Assembly (NCBI GenBank): GCA_020847095.1
Contig: JADLCR010000006.1
Span: forward strand, 1 to 51,438
DNA length: 51,438 bases
DNA from: Oligoflexia bacterium
Lineage (GTDB): Bacteria > Bdellovibrionota > Bdellovibrionia > JABDDW01
Direction of reading: 5' to 3'
Positions within the stretch are counted from its first letter, which is position 1. Each line of letters starts with the position of its first letter. Shown here piece by piece: positions 36,582 through 45,963 of the stretch. Position numbers and translations under genes: made by a program. A model generated the notes under the pieces. The model ran no database searches. It was not told the DNA's origin and saw nothing but the letters and a program-made list of their open reading frames with translations.

Positions 36582-37037
36582 TTAGTTGGTGTTCACGCCA
36601 ACATCTTCAAACTTGTTTTCAACTAAGGTATCCATAAGTTTTATGAGTTGTTTGTAAGGTGCTTGTGAATCCGTGTGGAGAACGATGTCTTGCCGGTCGG
36701 GGTATTTGGACTTCCACTCGGTGAGCACATTGATAAGGGCCGCATAATCAGGTTCCCCAGCCACATGGGCAATCTTTGTAGATTTCTTTCCTTCTTGGGC
36801 GAGCATATGATCAAGCAGCAGCGAAAGGCTTAGGTCAACTCGGTTGGGATCCGGAGGAGCTGGGCTTTCTGAACTTGTCGTAGAAGCTGAGTTGGTGCTT
36901 AACGAAGACAACTGCTGCCAAACCGCGGTCATTAACAAAAAGCAAATTAAAGTTGAGAGCAAGTCAATGAACGGAACGAGATTTAATTCTACGTTTACGT
37001 TTCGCTTACCACCACCACCTAACCCAGATGCGCCCAT
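36582..37037 (-). CDS. ExbD/TolR-family motor protein (AglQ/AglS-like)
   Basis: The 151-residue protein starts with a Gly-rich cytoplasmic tail and has a single helix containing the proton-carrying Asp (Asp25 in PFIDLLSTLICFLL). The periplasmic part includes a Ser/Thr-rich linker and a TolR-like domain (DRQDIVLHTDSQAPYKQLIKLMDTL). It starts 5 bases after the TolQ-like gene. Two ExbD paralogues with one TolQ is the arrangement of the Agl gliding motor. Confidence 0.9.
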   Translation of the reverse strand: MGASGLGGGGKRNVNVELNLVPFIDLLSTLICFLLMTAVWQQLSSLSTNSASTTSSESPAPPDPNRVDLSLSLLLDHMLAQEGKKSTKIAHVAGEPDYAALINVLTEWKSKYPDRQDIVLHTDSQAPYKQLIKLMDTLVENKFEDVGVNTN

Positions 37038-37042
37038 TTATT

Positions 37043-37690
37043 TTACCTTCTTGCGAACTTTTCGCGATTAGCCAAAATGAAGTTTAAAGTCGCAACGGCC
37101 GCTTCGTGAATATCATCAATCGTTTCTTGACTGCGGCTTTGAATGAATCCGAATATTCCAAGCAGCGGAATGGCCACGCAAAGTCCAAACGCCGTACAGT
37201 TCATCGCCTCTGAAATGCTATTGGCAAGCAATGAAGCTTTTTCGGCAGGACTGACGCCGGCCACAGCTCCGAATGCCCCGATAAGACCGACAATGGTTCC
37301 GAGTAGCCCCAAGAGTGTAGCCATATTCGAAAGCATCGCTAACAATCCCGTACGTCTTTCGATCTTGGGAATCTCTCGCAGCGCCACGGCGTCCATGGCG
37401 GTTTGAACTTCTTCAGCGTCTTTTTGATTAGCCACCGCCATCAAACCCGCTTTGACAATTCTTGTTAACGGACTCGATGCCTGAGAGCAAACGGCAATGG
37501 CCCGTTCTAGATTTCCCTGGAGAATGTGCTGGTTGATCCGATTGAGAAAATCATCTTTCGCTACTGCTGCGGCGGATTGGATGTACATAAATCGTTCGGC
37601 AGCGATTGCAATGCCGAAAAGCGAACAGACGGCGATGGGGTACATGAAAAATCCGCCTTCGTGGAATTTTTCAGCAATGGTGTGAAGCAT
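37043..37690 (-). CDS. TolQ/ExbB/MotA-family motor protein (AglR-like)
   Basis: The protein is about 215 residues with three helices: one at the N-terminus (FFMYPIAVCSLFGIAIAAERF) and two in the C-terminal half, including TLLGLLGTIVGLIGAFGAVAG, which matches the TolQ/ExbB/MotA core. With the two ExbD proteins it should form a proton channel. I chose the ATG at 37690 because GGAGG lies 8 bases upstream; an in-frame ATG at 37726 has none. A 107-base gap with direct repeats separates it from the FHA gene, so the motor genes may have their own promoter. Confidence 0.91.
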   Translation of the reverse strand: MLHTIAEKFHEGGFFMYPIAVCSLFGIAIAAERFMYIQSAAAVAKDDFLNRINQHILQGNLERAIAVCSQASSPLTRIVKAGLMAVANQKDAEEVQTAMDAVALREIPKIERRTGLLAMLSNMATLLGLLGTIVGLIGAFGAVAGVSPAEKASLLANSISEAMNCTAFGLCVAIPLLGIFGFIQSRSQETIDDIHEAAVATLNFILANREKFARR

Positions 37691-37746
37691 GGTCGGATCC
37701 TCCGGAGGTGGTTGATTTTCAATCATTTTAAATGGTTGAAGGGATG

Positions 37747-37780
37747 AGGGACAAAATCTCTATGAGGGTAAGGGACAAAA
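37747..37780 (-). repeat. Two direct repeats of TTTTGTCCCT upstream of the motor genes
   Basis: On the coding strand TTTTGTCCCT occurs twice (37780-37771 and 37756-37747), 24 bases apart start to start, in the gap between the FHA gene and the TolQ-like gene. Two-turn spacing would put both on one face of the helix. They may be regulator sites; no promoter is clear beside them. Confidence 0.4.
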
Positions 37781-37797
37781 CTAGTCGTTAGGCTAGA

Positions 37798-39939
37798 TCA
37801 CATCCGTCCGAATGGAAATCCAATGCTTGGAACAGTGCTTTGGCCGTTGGCAGCGGCTGGAAATTTCATTGCGGCAAACACCTTCTTCACACACTCACCA
37901 AGTCCGTCTCCTTGATTAACCGTGCTGCGCTTGACTCCAACGGTTGCAACGCGACCGGCGGGGGTGATTTCCCATTCAAACTCCATGCGGCCTGCCAAGT
38001 TAGGGTTGAGCAAGAGGTTTTTCTCGTAACAGTGCTGAATGTCTTGGATATGTTGTTGAACCACGGCCATGACCTGAGCACGGGTGAGTCCCTCGGTCTT
38101 CGATGACGAAGAGGCGAGCTTTGGTTCGCCCACCACCGCACCAGCAACTCCGCGGGCTCCGGCCGTTCCCTTAAGGCCTTGAACTCCGTAGCCGGTTCCG
38201 GTGCCGTAACCCATGCCCTTTGTTTTGACCGAGCCAATGTTGCCGGCCGCCGCCAGTTTTCCTGACGACGATGGCAAGGCGCCGACGATTCCACCCGTAT
38301 TGATTTTTGTAGGAGCGCCGCCAGCGTTAGGGTTGATATTAATATTTGTAACGACGTTTGTTGGCGCACTGGCCGATACGGCACCAAGGGCCGCTAACGC
38401 ACCCAGAGCCTCGACCTTAACTGGCGGCGGCGCTTGCTTCACTGGATTCTTAACTTCCATTGGAAATTTATTTACCTTGGCGATGGCTTTTGGGGTGGTG
38501 ATCACTTTAGGAACCTCTTTGACGATTTGTTTAGGAGGTTCTTTCTTGGGCTGTTCCTTTTTTACGATCTTTTTAGGAGGTTCTTTCTTTTTAACAATTT
38601 CCTTCTTGGGCTCAGGTGTGGGAGCTGGGGTTGGAGCGGGTGTTGGTTTTGGCTTTTCAACCAGAAGGCGAGCAAATCTTTGGGGCACGTTTTTGAGTTT
38701 GGGCCCTTCTGGATCCTTCGGTGTGTTCATGAGCAGAATGCCGATGAGGCAAATGTGAAATAACGCCGACGTAACAAAGGTCTGACGAACGGCATCTTCC
38801 ATTTCGGCAAATTTAGAAATGGGAAGCGGCTTGCTCGTGGGAACATGACGCAAGTGAACCTTAAAGCCATGACCTAGCTCCACATGGACGACATCGTTCA
38901 CACTTGCCCGGAGAGAGTATCCTGTGGAATCAGGTTGAAGGGCTTTTGATGCGATCAAATCACCCATCGGAAAATCTTGAGTCTCGCGCGTGAGGCTTAC
39001 TTGAAAACCTTGCGGAACTGAGCACTGAATTTCTTCAAATCCAACTTTTCCCAAAGTCCAAGTTTCTCTGAAAGCTGGAATTCCTAAAGAAGCTTTTCCT
39101 TTTGGGCCAATGGAAATGGTTTGTGAATTTCGAAACTCCCGAACCTCGTACACTTGGTCATGCCAAGTGACAACGGCTTCAACTCGACGAGAGCGCGCGT
39201 GCCCGATGCCATGGTAATAGCCAACCATTTCATCGGAGAAATCTCGATGAATGATCGGAGTCGGGTGATGCTTACTGTGACCGTGACTATGCTGGACCGG
39301 TGATTCTTTCGCCGCTGCAGGTTCAACACTGAGAGGTTTGATCTGGCCAGAAGGTGCCGGTTTTGCCATGGCAGGCATGGGCTTAGAAGGCACCTTTGCC
39401 GGCGGTACTTGCTTTGCTGAGGGTTCGGTTTGGTCGTCTTTTGTTGAATCTTTAATACTTGGTGGTGGACTGTTGTCTACGGGTACCGTCTTCGCTACGT
39501 GAGAGGGCCTAACTGCAACAATGTGGGGCTCCGAATTAGTTGGGGCCTTTTTGGTGCCTGGCACGAGGGTTGGCGCCGTTTGTTCGGATTGAAGATTTAA
39601 TCCTTTCGGAGCTGGGCTCACTTCTGCAAATACTTTGATACTGCCCACATAAAACTCACACTCTTCAGTAAAATCATGCTCGGGTGTGCGTTTACCGCCA
39701 ACGCGAATTCCGTTGCTACTCTTGAGATCTTGAATGCGCCACTGACCAGGCTGAGTTTCGAAAAGTTGGCAGTGTTGTCTTGAAATGAAGTCAAACTCGA
39801 GTGGAACCTCACACTTCGGAGAGCGCCCAAAATGAATGGGATAGTGAGAAAAAACTTTCTCAAATATCAGCTGTCCGTTGTGGTAAACGGTAATGCGCAC
39901 AGGCTGACTGAGTTTTTTGCGCTCTGACAAGACCAACAC
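37798..39939 (-). CDS. gltG: FHA-domain, transmembrane, TonB-like protein (GltG-like)
   Basis: This protein of about 713 residues has an N-terminal FHA domain (GRSPKCEVPL, SRQHC and SSNGIRVGGKR, about residues 30-85) that should bind phosphothreonine. A Pro/Lys-rich linker and a second domain follow, then a membrane helix near residue 390 (SALFHICLIGILLM). A long Pro/Lys repeat (PTPAPTPAPTPEPKK) suits spanning the periplasm. The C-terminal AgmX/TonB-like domain starts HIQDIQHCYEKNLLLNP. This layout is that of Myxococcus GltG. The start is non-ATG: GTG at 39939 or a nearby TTG; AAGGGG lies close upstream. Confidence 0.85.
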   Translation of the reverse strand: MLVLSERKKLSQPVRITVYHNGQLIFEKVFSHYPIHFGRSPKCEVPLEFDFISRQHCQLFETQPGQWRIQDLKSSNGIRVGGKRTPEHDFTEECEFYVGSIKVFAEVSPAPKGLNLQSEQTAPTLVPGTKKAPTNSEPHIVAVRPSHVAKTVPVDNSPPPSIKDSTKDDQTEPSAKQVPPAKVPSKPMPAMAKPAPSGQIKPLSVEPAAAKESPVQHSHGHSKHHPTPIIHRDFSDEMVGYYHGIGHARSRRVEAVVTWHDQVYEVREFRNSQTISIGPKGKASLGIPAFRETWTLGKVGFEEIQCSVPQGFQVSLTRETQDFPMGDLIASKALQPDSTGYSLRASVNDVVHVELGHGFKVHLRHVPTSKPLPISKFAEMEDAVRQTFVTSALFHICLIGILLMNTPKDPEGPKLKNVPQRFARLLVEKPKPTPAPTPAPTPEPKKEIVKKKEPPKKIVKKEQPKKEPPKQIVKEVPKVITTPKAIAKVNKFPMEVKNPVKQAPPPVKVEALGALAALGAVSASAPTNVVTNININPNAGGAPTKINTGGIVGALPSSSGKLAAAGNIGSVKTKGMGYGTGTGYGVQGLKGTAGARGVAGAVVGEPKLASSSSKTEGLTRAQVMAVVQQHIQDIQHCYEKNLLLNPNLAGRMEFEWEITPAGRVATVGVKRSTVNQGDGLGECVKKVFAAMKFPAAANGQSTVPSIGFPFGRM

Positions 39940-39998
39940 CCCTTGTTTTACTAGTCACTCTTCGGCAAGTCCGTGATTTGAATTGAGAAATTTGAGAC

Positions 39999-42900
39999 TT
40001 AAAGCGATGAAATCCAAGTATGCAGGACCCCAGACGGGCGTCCTGATGCTTTAGCTTTTGCTTTCATTGGGCCTAGCTTACGACCAAACCCAAATTCTTT
40101 ATAAAGAGCGGCAATTCCCCATAAGGCCAAGGGCTCTCGACTGTTGTGCGAAAGGGCCACTTTAAAAGACTGATGGGCAGATTCAAGATCATTCATGAAC
40201 ATGAAGACTTGGCCAACAAGAGCCTCGGCTTTAGCCCAGTCTGGTTTAATTTCGAGAATGCGATTTAACACCACGCGAGCTAGCGGATAGTCTTGGTTCT
40301 GAAGATACGCCTGAACCAGCTGCATCAGCAAATCGACATTTCGAGGACTGTCGTAAAGTTTTGCTCTCAAAGATTTAATGCTCGGTGAATCTCCGCCGCC
40401 CTCTCGCGAATAAGTTCTTTCTTCAGTCGCTTCGTCAATTTCTTCCGCTCCTTGGGATTGGCATCCTCGAACAAAGCGCGTAAACACTTCAAATTTTTCC
40501 GCATTGTCGAGACAGGCTTTATAATAAGCAGAGGCCTTAGTGTTAAACCCCTGAGCTTGCTGTCCAATGAGCTGACGGTACTGTTGCTGTTGCGCTTGAT
40601 TGAGTCCGGCTGGCATCGCAGCTCCCGTAATAAACTGTCCAAACTCTGTATGAGCGCGACCAATTTGATAAAGGGCCGCGATAGTCCATCGGCCGTTACC
40701 AAAACTGATAACGCTGTTAAATTGTTGGGTGAGCTCATTGAGTTTAGCGCTTTTCAATTTCACAAGCTCCGCTTCATTTTGGCCCGACCCCAATCGAATG
40801 TTTTTGTATTCGTTCAGAGCTTGAGAGTTGATGAGATAGAGGGCGTGGGCGGCCATTTTCTTGTCTTCATAAGAGGATGCACCGGCTCGAGAAGCCTGAA
40901 ACAAATAACTCTTCGCTTGCTGAGTCTGCCCCTGGCGATAAAGGGCCACACCCAAAAGATAACTTGCCTCTAAACCCCCAGTTCCCTTTCCGGTCAACAC
41001 CTGGGCAACCTTACCCCACTCTTGGGCCTGTGCGTACTGTCGCGCCACGCGAACGGGGTCGCCCAAATCTCGGTAATTATCGGCGGCGGCCTGAGTATCA
41101 CCTAGAAGCTCACGCATGGTGGCCGCATTTTTCAGCAAGGCGGGGCTATTTGGATCTTTCGGGTACTTTCTAGCAAACATCTCGAAGTACTGAGCAGCGC
41201 GACGGTAATCGGCGGTATTGATAGCCATTTGCCCCATGGCGCCGACAACTTCTTGGGCATATTTGGAGTCAGAAAAGCGGGTGATCAATTGTTCGCCCAC
41301 TGAATAAGCTTCAGGATCCTTTTTAGCCTTCATCGAGACGAACGCTTCGTAAAGGGCCTGATCGCCCAGGGCTGAGCCTTTGTATTTGTCAGCAAACTTC
41401 AATAAATTTTTAGCATAATCGCGACTTTTTGGGTCACCAGCCACGTCTTGAACTTTTCTATACTCCGCTTGCCGAATGATCTCTTGAACATCTTGTTTAA
41501 ATTGGGCGTTTCGAACTCTGGGGTTGGCAATAATTTGCTTACCCGCCTTGATGAGGCCGTCGTAATCTTCTCTTTGATTGAAAGAATCTAAAATCAAGTT
41601 TCCGGCGGTGGTGATTTCAGAATGATTCGGATACGCATTGATAAAATCAAAAAAGCCTTTCACTGCACGATCAAAAACCCTCTCGTCGTAATAAGTGCGC
41701 GCGATATTAAACGAAATCATCGCATTGGCCTTGTCACCTGGGTAACTTTTAATAAATTGCCGCCCCGAAGCTCTGAATCCCATTCTGGATTCTGCCAACT
41801 CAATTTTAGGGAGCTTATCTGGCTCTTTAAGGGCAAGTGCAAATGACTGAATGGCCGAATCCAAGACCTCTTTTTTCTTATTTCGCGCAAAAAGCTTCTC
41901 ATAATAGTATCCGGCGCGCGCGTGCTTCTTGATGGCAAAGTAACTTTCAGAAAGATTGAGCATGATGTCATTTGTAAATTTTGTGTTGGGGTAAAGGGAC
42001 AAATAATATTCATATGCTCTAATGGCAGCCAGATAAGCCGTTTCCTGTTTTGAGCTCTGGGCGAGTTTTTGAAGTCTTGTCGAAATATCTCTTAAATAAA
42101 CCTCATAGTTTTTTTGATGCTTTGTGACTTCCGCCGACGCAATATCAACCGAATGGCGCACTCTCAAAAGTGTGACAGCGAGTTCTTCGGGAAGATTTTC
42201 GAGTGGCCATTGTCGTTTTGATTTTCTCAGCACCTCGTAAAAGCGATCAATGTACTCAAGTCGGTATTCAAGAGAGTTGGTCAAGCTAATCATGCGGATA
42301 TATAGTGGAACGGTATCTTCAACTCTTTCTTTAAGCATGAGCCGCTTTGTCAGTTTGTCTAATACCTTCACTAGCGATTGCCGATTAGGGGACAGACTTT
42401 CGAAGTATTTGAGAGCATTGGCCCTAAATGGGTCGAGCTTTTTTTGCTCCGAGTACGGCCAGACCATGGCAATTAAAGCATCGCGACGGATGTCATTTTT
42501 TTTGTAAAAGTCCGGAAGATTATCGTTGGGAATCTTTGAATCGACAGTGATGACGTTCTCAAAGGCATCGAGAGCCTCTTTAAACTTTTCCATGTTAATA
42601 AGACACCAACCGAGTTTATATCGAGCTAGGCCCATAAATGGATTTTGGGGGCGATTTAAAATCTTTTGATAAACCTCGCGGGCAATTTCAGGATCCTTTT
42701 TTTGTTCCAGAAAGTAGTCTCCCAACACAAGCTGTGACTCTTCCCAGAATTGGGACTTATTGAACTCGGTTGTGAGCCGAATATAAGTTTTTACCATTTC
42801 TTCAAGAGCACCCATTTCACGGTACTCGTGAGCCATATAAAAGAGCGCTCGGTCTCTAAAATCTGCTTTAGGAAAAACTTCAAGAATGCGTTGGTAAACT

Positions 42901-43205
42901 TCTATGGCCTGTTTCTTGGATTTTCTCGCATCTGAAAAATCAAGTTCGTTAATTGGCGTGTTGGGTTCTTTCTTCCTTGTGATGGCGGCCTGATAGCGAC
43001 TTTTTTCGACGTAGAGCTCCGCCAAGACAAAATAAAGGTCAGGTAAAAACGTGACATCCCGCACATCCCGCATTTTTTGACGGGTGACTTCAACGGATTG
43101 ATTGATTTTGGATAGATCCGCTTGAAGTTGCTCAAGGGATTTTTCCTCCTGCCCCCAAGCACTCCAAGACAAACTCAAAATGAGGCAAACGATCAGGTTC
43201 TTCAT
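39999..43205 (-). CDS. Large exported TPR protein (GltD/GltE-like)
   Basis: The 1068-residue protein has a signal peptide ending SWSAWGQ and many tetratricopeptide repeats along most of its length, with spacing of about 34-37 residues. Recognisable ones include ARYKLGWCLINMEKFKEALD, ARTYYDERVFDRAVKGFFDF and AAQYFEMFARKYPKDPNSPA; the last are near the C-terminus (NQDYPLARVVLNRILEIKPD). It is probably a periplasmic scaffold. Its ATG overlaps the stop of the upstream TPR gene (ATGA). Position in the locus fits GltD/AgmU. Confidence 0.85.
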   Translation of the reverse strand: MKNLIVCLILSLSWSAWGQEEKSLEQLQADLSKINQSVEVTRQKMRDVRDVTFLPDLYFVLAELYVEKSRYQAAITRKKEPNTPINELDFSDARKSKKQAIEVYQRILEVFPKADFRDRALFYMAHEYREMGALEEMVKTYIRLTTEFNKSQFWEESQLVLGDYFLEQKKDPEIAREVYQKILNRPQNPFMGLARYKLGWCLINMEKFKEALDAFENVITVDSKIPNDNLPDFYKKNDIRRDALIAMVWPYSEQKKLDPFRANALKYFESLSPNRQSLVKVLDKLTKRLMLKERVEDTVPLYIRMISLTNSLEYRLEYIDRFYEVLRKSKRQWPLENLPEELAVTLLRVRHSVDIASAEVTKHQKNYEVYLRDISTRLQKLAQSSKQETAYLAAIRAYEYYLSLYPNTKFTNDIMLNLSESYFAIKKHARAGYYYEKLFARNKKKEVLDSAIQSFALALKEPDKLPKIELAESRMGFRASGRQFIKSYPGDKANAMISFNIARTYYDERVFDRAVKGFFDFINAYPNHSEITTAGNLILDSFNQREDYDGLIKAGKQIIANPRVRNAQFKQDVQEIIRQAEYRKVQDVAGDPKSRDYAKNLLKFADKYKGSALGDQALYEAFVSMKAKKDPEAYSVGEQLITRFSDSKYAQEVVGAMGQMAINTADYRRAAQYFEMFARKYPKDPNSPALLKNAATMRELLGDTQAAADNYRDLGDPVRVARQYAQAQEWGKVAQVLTGKGTGGLEASYLLGVALYRQGQTQQAKSYLFQASRAGASSYEDKKMAAHALYLINSQALNEYKNIRLGSGQNEAELVKLKSAKLNELTQQFNSVISFGNGRWTIAALYQIGRAHTEFGQFITGAAMPAGLNQAQQQQYRQLIGQQAQGFNTKASAYYKACLDNAEKFEVFTRFVRGCQSQGAEEIDEATEERTYSREGGGDSPSIKSLRAKLYDSPRNVDLLMQLVQAYLQNQDYPLARVVLNRILEIKPDWAKAEALVGQVFMFMNDLESAHQSFKVALSHNSREPLALWGIAALYKEFGFGRKLGPMKAKAKASGRPSGVLHTWISSL

Positions 43206-44662
43206 TCAACCGGTCCGTCAAGTAAAGCGCACCGCGACTCAACAAAAACTTTGTAAGTTTCCATTTCATCCATCCAGTGCTCACCCGTGTTAGTCCAATA
43301 GATTTTCTCAAAGGTAAGATGAGGAATCTCTTCAACCCGATAGTTGAGCTGGGTGCCCGGTCTCGTGACTCTTAGGCTATCTAATCGCGTTTGGTAATCA
43401 AGAAAGTTGACTTGCTCCTGCCAGTCGATGAGTTGATTACCAACGTCCCTAGATTTTTTGATCATGAGATAATCAAGCCGCGCCAGGACCTCGCGAATTT
43501 TCGATTCGTATCGCTTTTTTATCTTGGGATAAAAAGCGTAGTCTTCCCAGCTATGATCTCCCAAGCGGTCCAATTCTTCGCGGAGACTATTAAGAAGCTC
43601 AGCCCATTTTTCAATTCGACGATCTAGGAGTGCCAGTCGCACGATAACCGGGTCTTTTCTAATGTCTTTTCGTTCGTACACCGATTTTATGGACTGACCA
43701 AATCGGATATTAACCTCTCGCGCGACATCCAAGGCGGCTTGGTAGTAGCAAAGTTCTTTGTAGATGACCATGCGTAGAATGTACGGCTCCGGTGTGCGGG
43801 AAGGCTCAAAAACAGGAGCTTCCATGGCGGCCAACAGTCCAAGGGCCTTGGCGTAATCTTTTTGATAATACTTGGCCCAAGCACGCTCAAGAAGAATCAT
43901 CCCCCGCTCGCGATCATTGAGCTTGACGGTTCTAAAGATTTTGTACGAACGGGTGTAATCGCCTTTTTCAAAAATGAGTCGAGCCATATTATGGGTCGAC
44001 GAATCTTTGATATCTTCTGGGGCCTTAGTGTCTTCAGCTAAACTTTGAAACTTTTCAATAGCAGAATCGACCCGGTTACGAGCGACTTCACCAAGAGCGG
44101 TGAGATAACGTAGCCGATAGTCCCAGTAAGACTGGGCCGTGATTTTCTTAAAATCATCGTCAGACCATTTTTTGAATCCGTGTATGAGATTAAACATTCC
44201 CTCTTGAAAGCTAACAAGATCCTGCAGCTCCGGCGGTAGGGGGCCAAACTCAAGATCGTTGATGAGTTCGCCAATGAAATAATCATCATCGATAGGGGCA
44301 AAACGGAGATTGGATTCTAACCCCTTAAGAGCTTCGATGGCCAGTTCTGTTCCGACACGTGTTTTCATGAGGTCGCCAAAGATGGTGCTGGAAGCAAAGA
44401 AAAACCCTTGCTTCTGCAAGATCTGAGCAAATCCTAGCCACGCCTCTCCATTTTCAAGTGAATCCTTCTTTGTCAGCTCATGTTGTTCTTGGGCTAGTGA
44501 AAGTCCTTTGTCGTAGTTCTTGTCTCGAATAGCGTCTTCGATAGTTCTCCAAAACGTTATGTTGACGGGCTTGTAGGAAACCAGAAGCTGTCCGCTGGAC
44601 TTATCCCACGTAAACAGCAGACTCAGGCAAAATAAAATTAATCCCACGCGCTTAATCGTCAA
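43202..44662 (-). CDS. Exported TPR-like protein (GltC-like)
   Basis: The protein is about 486 residues. It starts with a signal-type helix (RVGLILFCLSLLFTWDKSSG) and has tetratricopeptide-type helical repeats, such as STIFGDLMKTRVGTELAIEALKG and MARLIFEKGDYTRSYKIFRTV. No ATG is near the signal sequence; TTG at 44662, with AAGAGG 6 bases upstream, or GTG at 44647 are the likely starts. The TTG start would overlap the upstream gene by 11 bases. The position between the beta-barrel pair and the large TPR protein matches GltC. Confidence 0.82.
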   Translation of the reverse strand: MTIKRVGLILFCLSLLFTWDKSSGQLLVSYKPVNITFWRTIEDAIRDKNYDKGLSLAQEQHELTKKDSLENGEAWLGFAQILQKQGFFFASSTIFGDLMKTRVGTELAIEALKGLESNLRFAPIDDDYFIGELINDLEFGPLPPELQDLVSFQEGMFNLIHGFKKWSDDDFKKITAQSYWDYRLRYLTALGEVARNRVDSAIEKFQSLAEDTKAPEDIKDSSTHNMARLIFEKGDYTRSYKIFRTVKLNDRERGMILLERAWAKYYQKDYAKALGLLAAMEAPVFEPSRTPEPYILRMVIYKELCYYQAALDVAREVNIRFGQSIKSVYERKDIRKDPVIVRLALLDRRIEKWAELLNSLREELDRLGDHSWEDYAFYPKIKKRYESKIREVLARLDYLMIKKSRDVGNQLIDWQEQVNFLDYQTRLDSLRVTRPGTQLNYRVEEIPHLTFEKIYWTNTGEHWMDEMETYKVFVESRCALLDGPVE

Positions 44663-45308
44663 ACTTAACCTCTTGAGCTTCTTCTTCAAAACCTGAAATT
44701 TTGAAGCTAAGTCCAACCACTAACGCCAAATTATTTCTAATTTCAGTTGCTAAGACTGTGTAATGGCGAATGTCTAGTTTCAAAGACATCACTTCTCCCA
44801 AGTAGTATTTAAAAATCAGACCTAAATCGATTCCGGGTTTTACTCCCGACTTGTAGGCCATCGCTCCGCCACCGGCTATGAAAGCAAGTTGTGAGTGCAC
44901 GATCTTTGAATTAAACAACAGATTCTTCGTATAAAAAGGCGTGAACTGAAGGTTGGTCGTAGCGTAATACTGAAGTTGTTCAAACTGAGCATCTTGGGCA
45001 GCAAAATTTTCTGTTAAGTCGCGTCGTAATCCTGAAACAAGATTAATAGAGTAGTTAGCGTTGACGATTTCCCAGGCGGTGAAGTCGCTAAACGCGTGAG
45101 TATAAACAAGACCCACGCCGATGAATTTAGTATATGGATCTAAAGGCAAGTAACCGCCCTGAATGGTGATTTCATCGCCACTGCTGTAATTACGATTTTG
45201 AAGCGTTGACATTTTGGGAATGGCATAAAGATCTGCGTTTGTCTGTGCGAACACATGGTAACTCATCAACAACAAAATCGCACCAGCCGCCCAATTACTC
45301 TTCTTCAC
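44652..45308 (-). CDS. Outer-membrane beta-barrel protein (GltB-like)
   Basis: The protein is about 218 residues, with a signal peptide ending SYHVFAQ. The mature part is a run of amphipathic strands typical of small outer-membrane beta-barrels. It shares blocks with the upstream gene product: TIQGGYLPLDPYTKFIGVG, YTHAFSDFTAWEIVNANY and QLQYYATTNLQFTPFYTKNLLF. I chose a GTG at 45308, with GGGAG 6 bases upstream; the only earlier start is a TTG deep inside the upstream gene. It overlaps that gene by 14 bases. The pair resembles GltA/GltB. Confidence 0.85.
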   Translation of the reverse strand: MKKSNWAAGAILLLMSYHVFAQTNADLYAIPKMSTLQNRNYSSGDEITIQGGYLPLDPYTKFIGVGLVYTHAFSDFTAWEIVNANYSINLVSGLRRDLTENFAAQDAQFEQLQYYATTNLQFTPFYTKNLLFNSKIVHSQLAFIAGGGAMAYKSGVKPGIDLGLIFKYYLGEVMSLKLDIRHYTVLATEIRNNLALVVGLSFKISGFEEEAQEVKFDD

Positions 45309-45963
45309 TCTCAACTCCCGTGGTTTGAGCTGGAGGGTCACCAAAGTTGTAAGCAAACCCGAGAGCTACAACCAGGTTGTTACGCGAATTTCCGCCAAAA
45401 TAAATATAGTCTCTGATGTCAAATTTTATAGAAGTGTGCGCGCTCGTCACGAATCGGAAAAAGGCCCCAATATCGGCGCAGTTTACATTTCCAGTATCAA
45501 ATTTTGACAAGCCCATTCCGGCTACTAAGGATAGCTCTCCATAGACAATCGTGTCTCCGAACAGCAAATGCTTGGAATAAAAGGGCGTGAATACCACATT
45601 ACTTGTTCCGAAATAGTTGATGGTATCGAACTTATCCTCGGAGGCCGCACCAAACCGATTTCCCAATTCTTGTTCAAGTCCGGTCGGGAGGCTTGCCAGA
45701 TAATAGCCATTGATGACTTCCCACCCGATGAAGTCACTGAAGTAATAGGTGTACGATCCTCCGACAGCGGCGTAGCGAACAAACGAGTCCAATGGAAGGT
45801 AACCGCCATAGATAGAGATTTCTTGCGACAAAAGATAGGGGCGCTTAGTGACTGCTATAATCTTGGGGATAAGGGGACCATCTTCTTCGGCTTTTGAATC
45901 ATTCGAGCCAAGAAGAAACACCACCACCATCCCTAGTAAACAAAGCCCGATCCGTGTGGCCAT
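45295..45963 (-). CDS. Outer-membrane beta-barrel protein (GltA-like)
   Basis: The 222-residue protein begins with a signal peptide ending LGSNDSKAEE. It has the same beta-barrel pattern as the following gene product: SIYGGYLPLDSFVRYAAVGG, YTYYFSDFIGWEVINGYYL and TSNVVFTPFYSKHLLFGD. They look like tandem paralogues of the myxobacterial-type outer-membrane beta-barrel family. It is the first gene of the Glt/Agl locus. No strong ribosome site precedes the ATG. Confidence 0.86.
   Translation of the reverse strand: MATRIGLCLLGMVVVFLLGSNDSKAEEDGPLIPKIIAVTKRPYLLSQEISIYGGYLPLDSFVRYAAVGGSYTYYFSDFIGWEVINGYYLASLPTGLEQELGNRFGAASEDKFDTINYFGTSNVVFTPFYSKHLLFGDTIVYGELSLVAGMGLSKFDTGNVNCADIGAFFRFVTSAHTSIKFDIRDYIYFGGNSRNNLVVALGFAYNFGDPPAQTTGVESEEE

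Noticed and set aside
38213-38758. 181-codon plus-strand frame with Gly/Phe-rich translation
   Set aside because: It is the antisense of the Pro/Lys-rich linker of the FHA-TonB-like gene; low complexity explains the open frame.
40452-40973. 173-codon plus-strand frame
   Set aside because: Antisense to the large TPR gene, with no start signal or recognisable domain.
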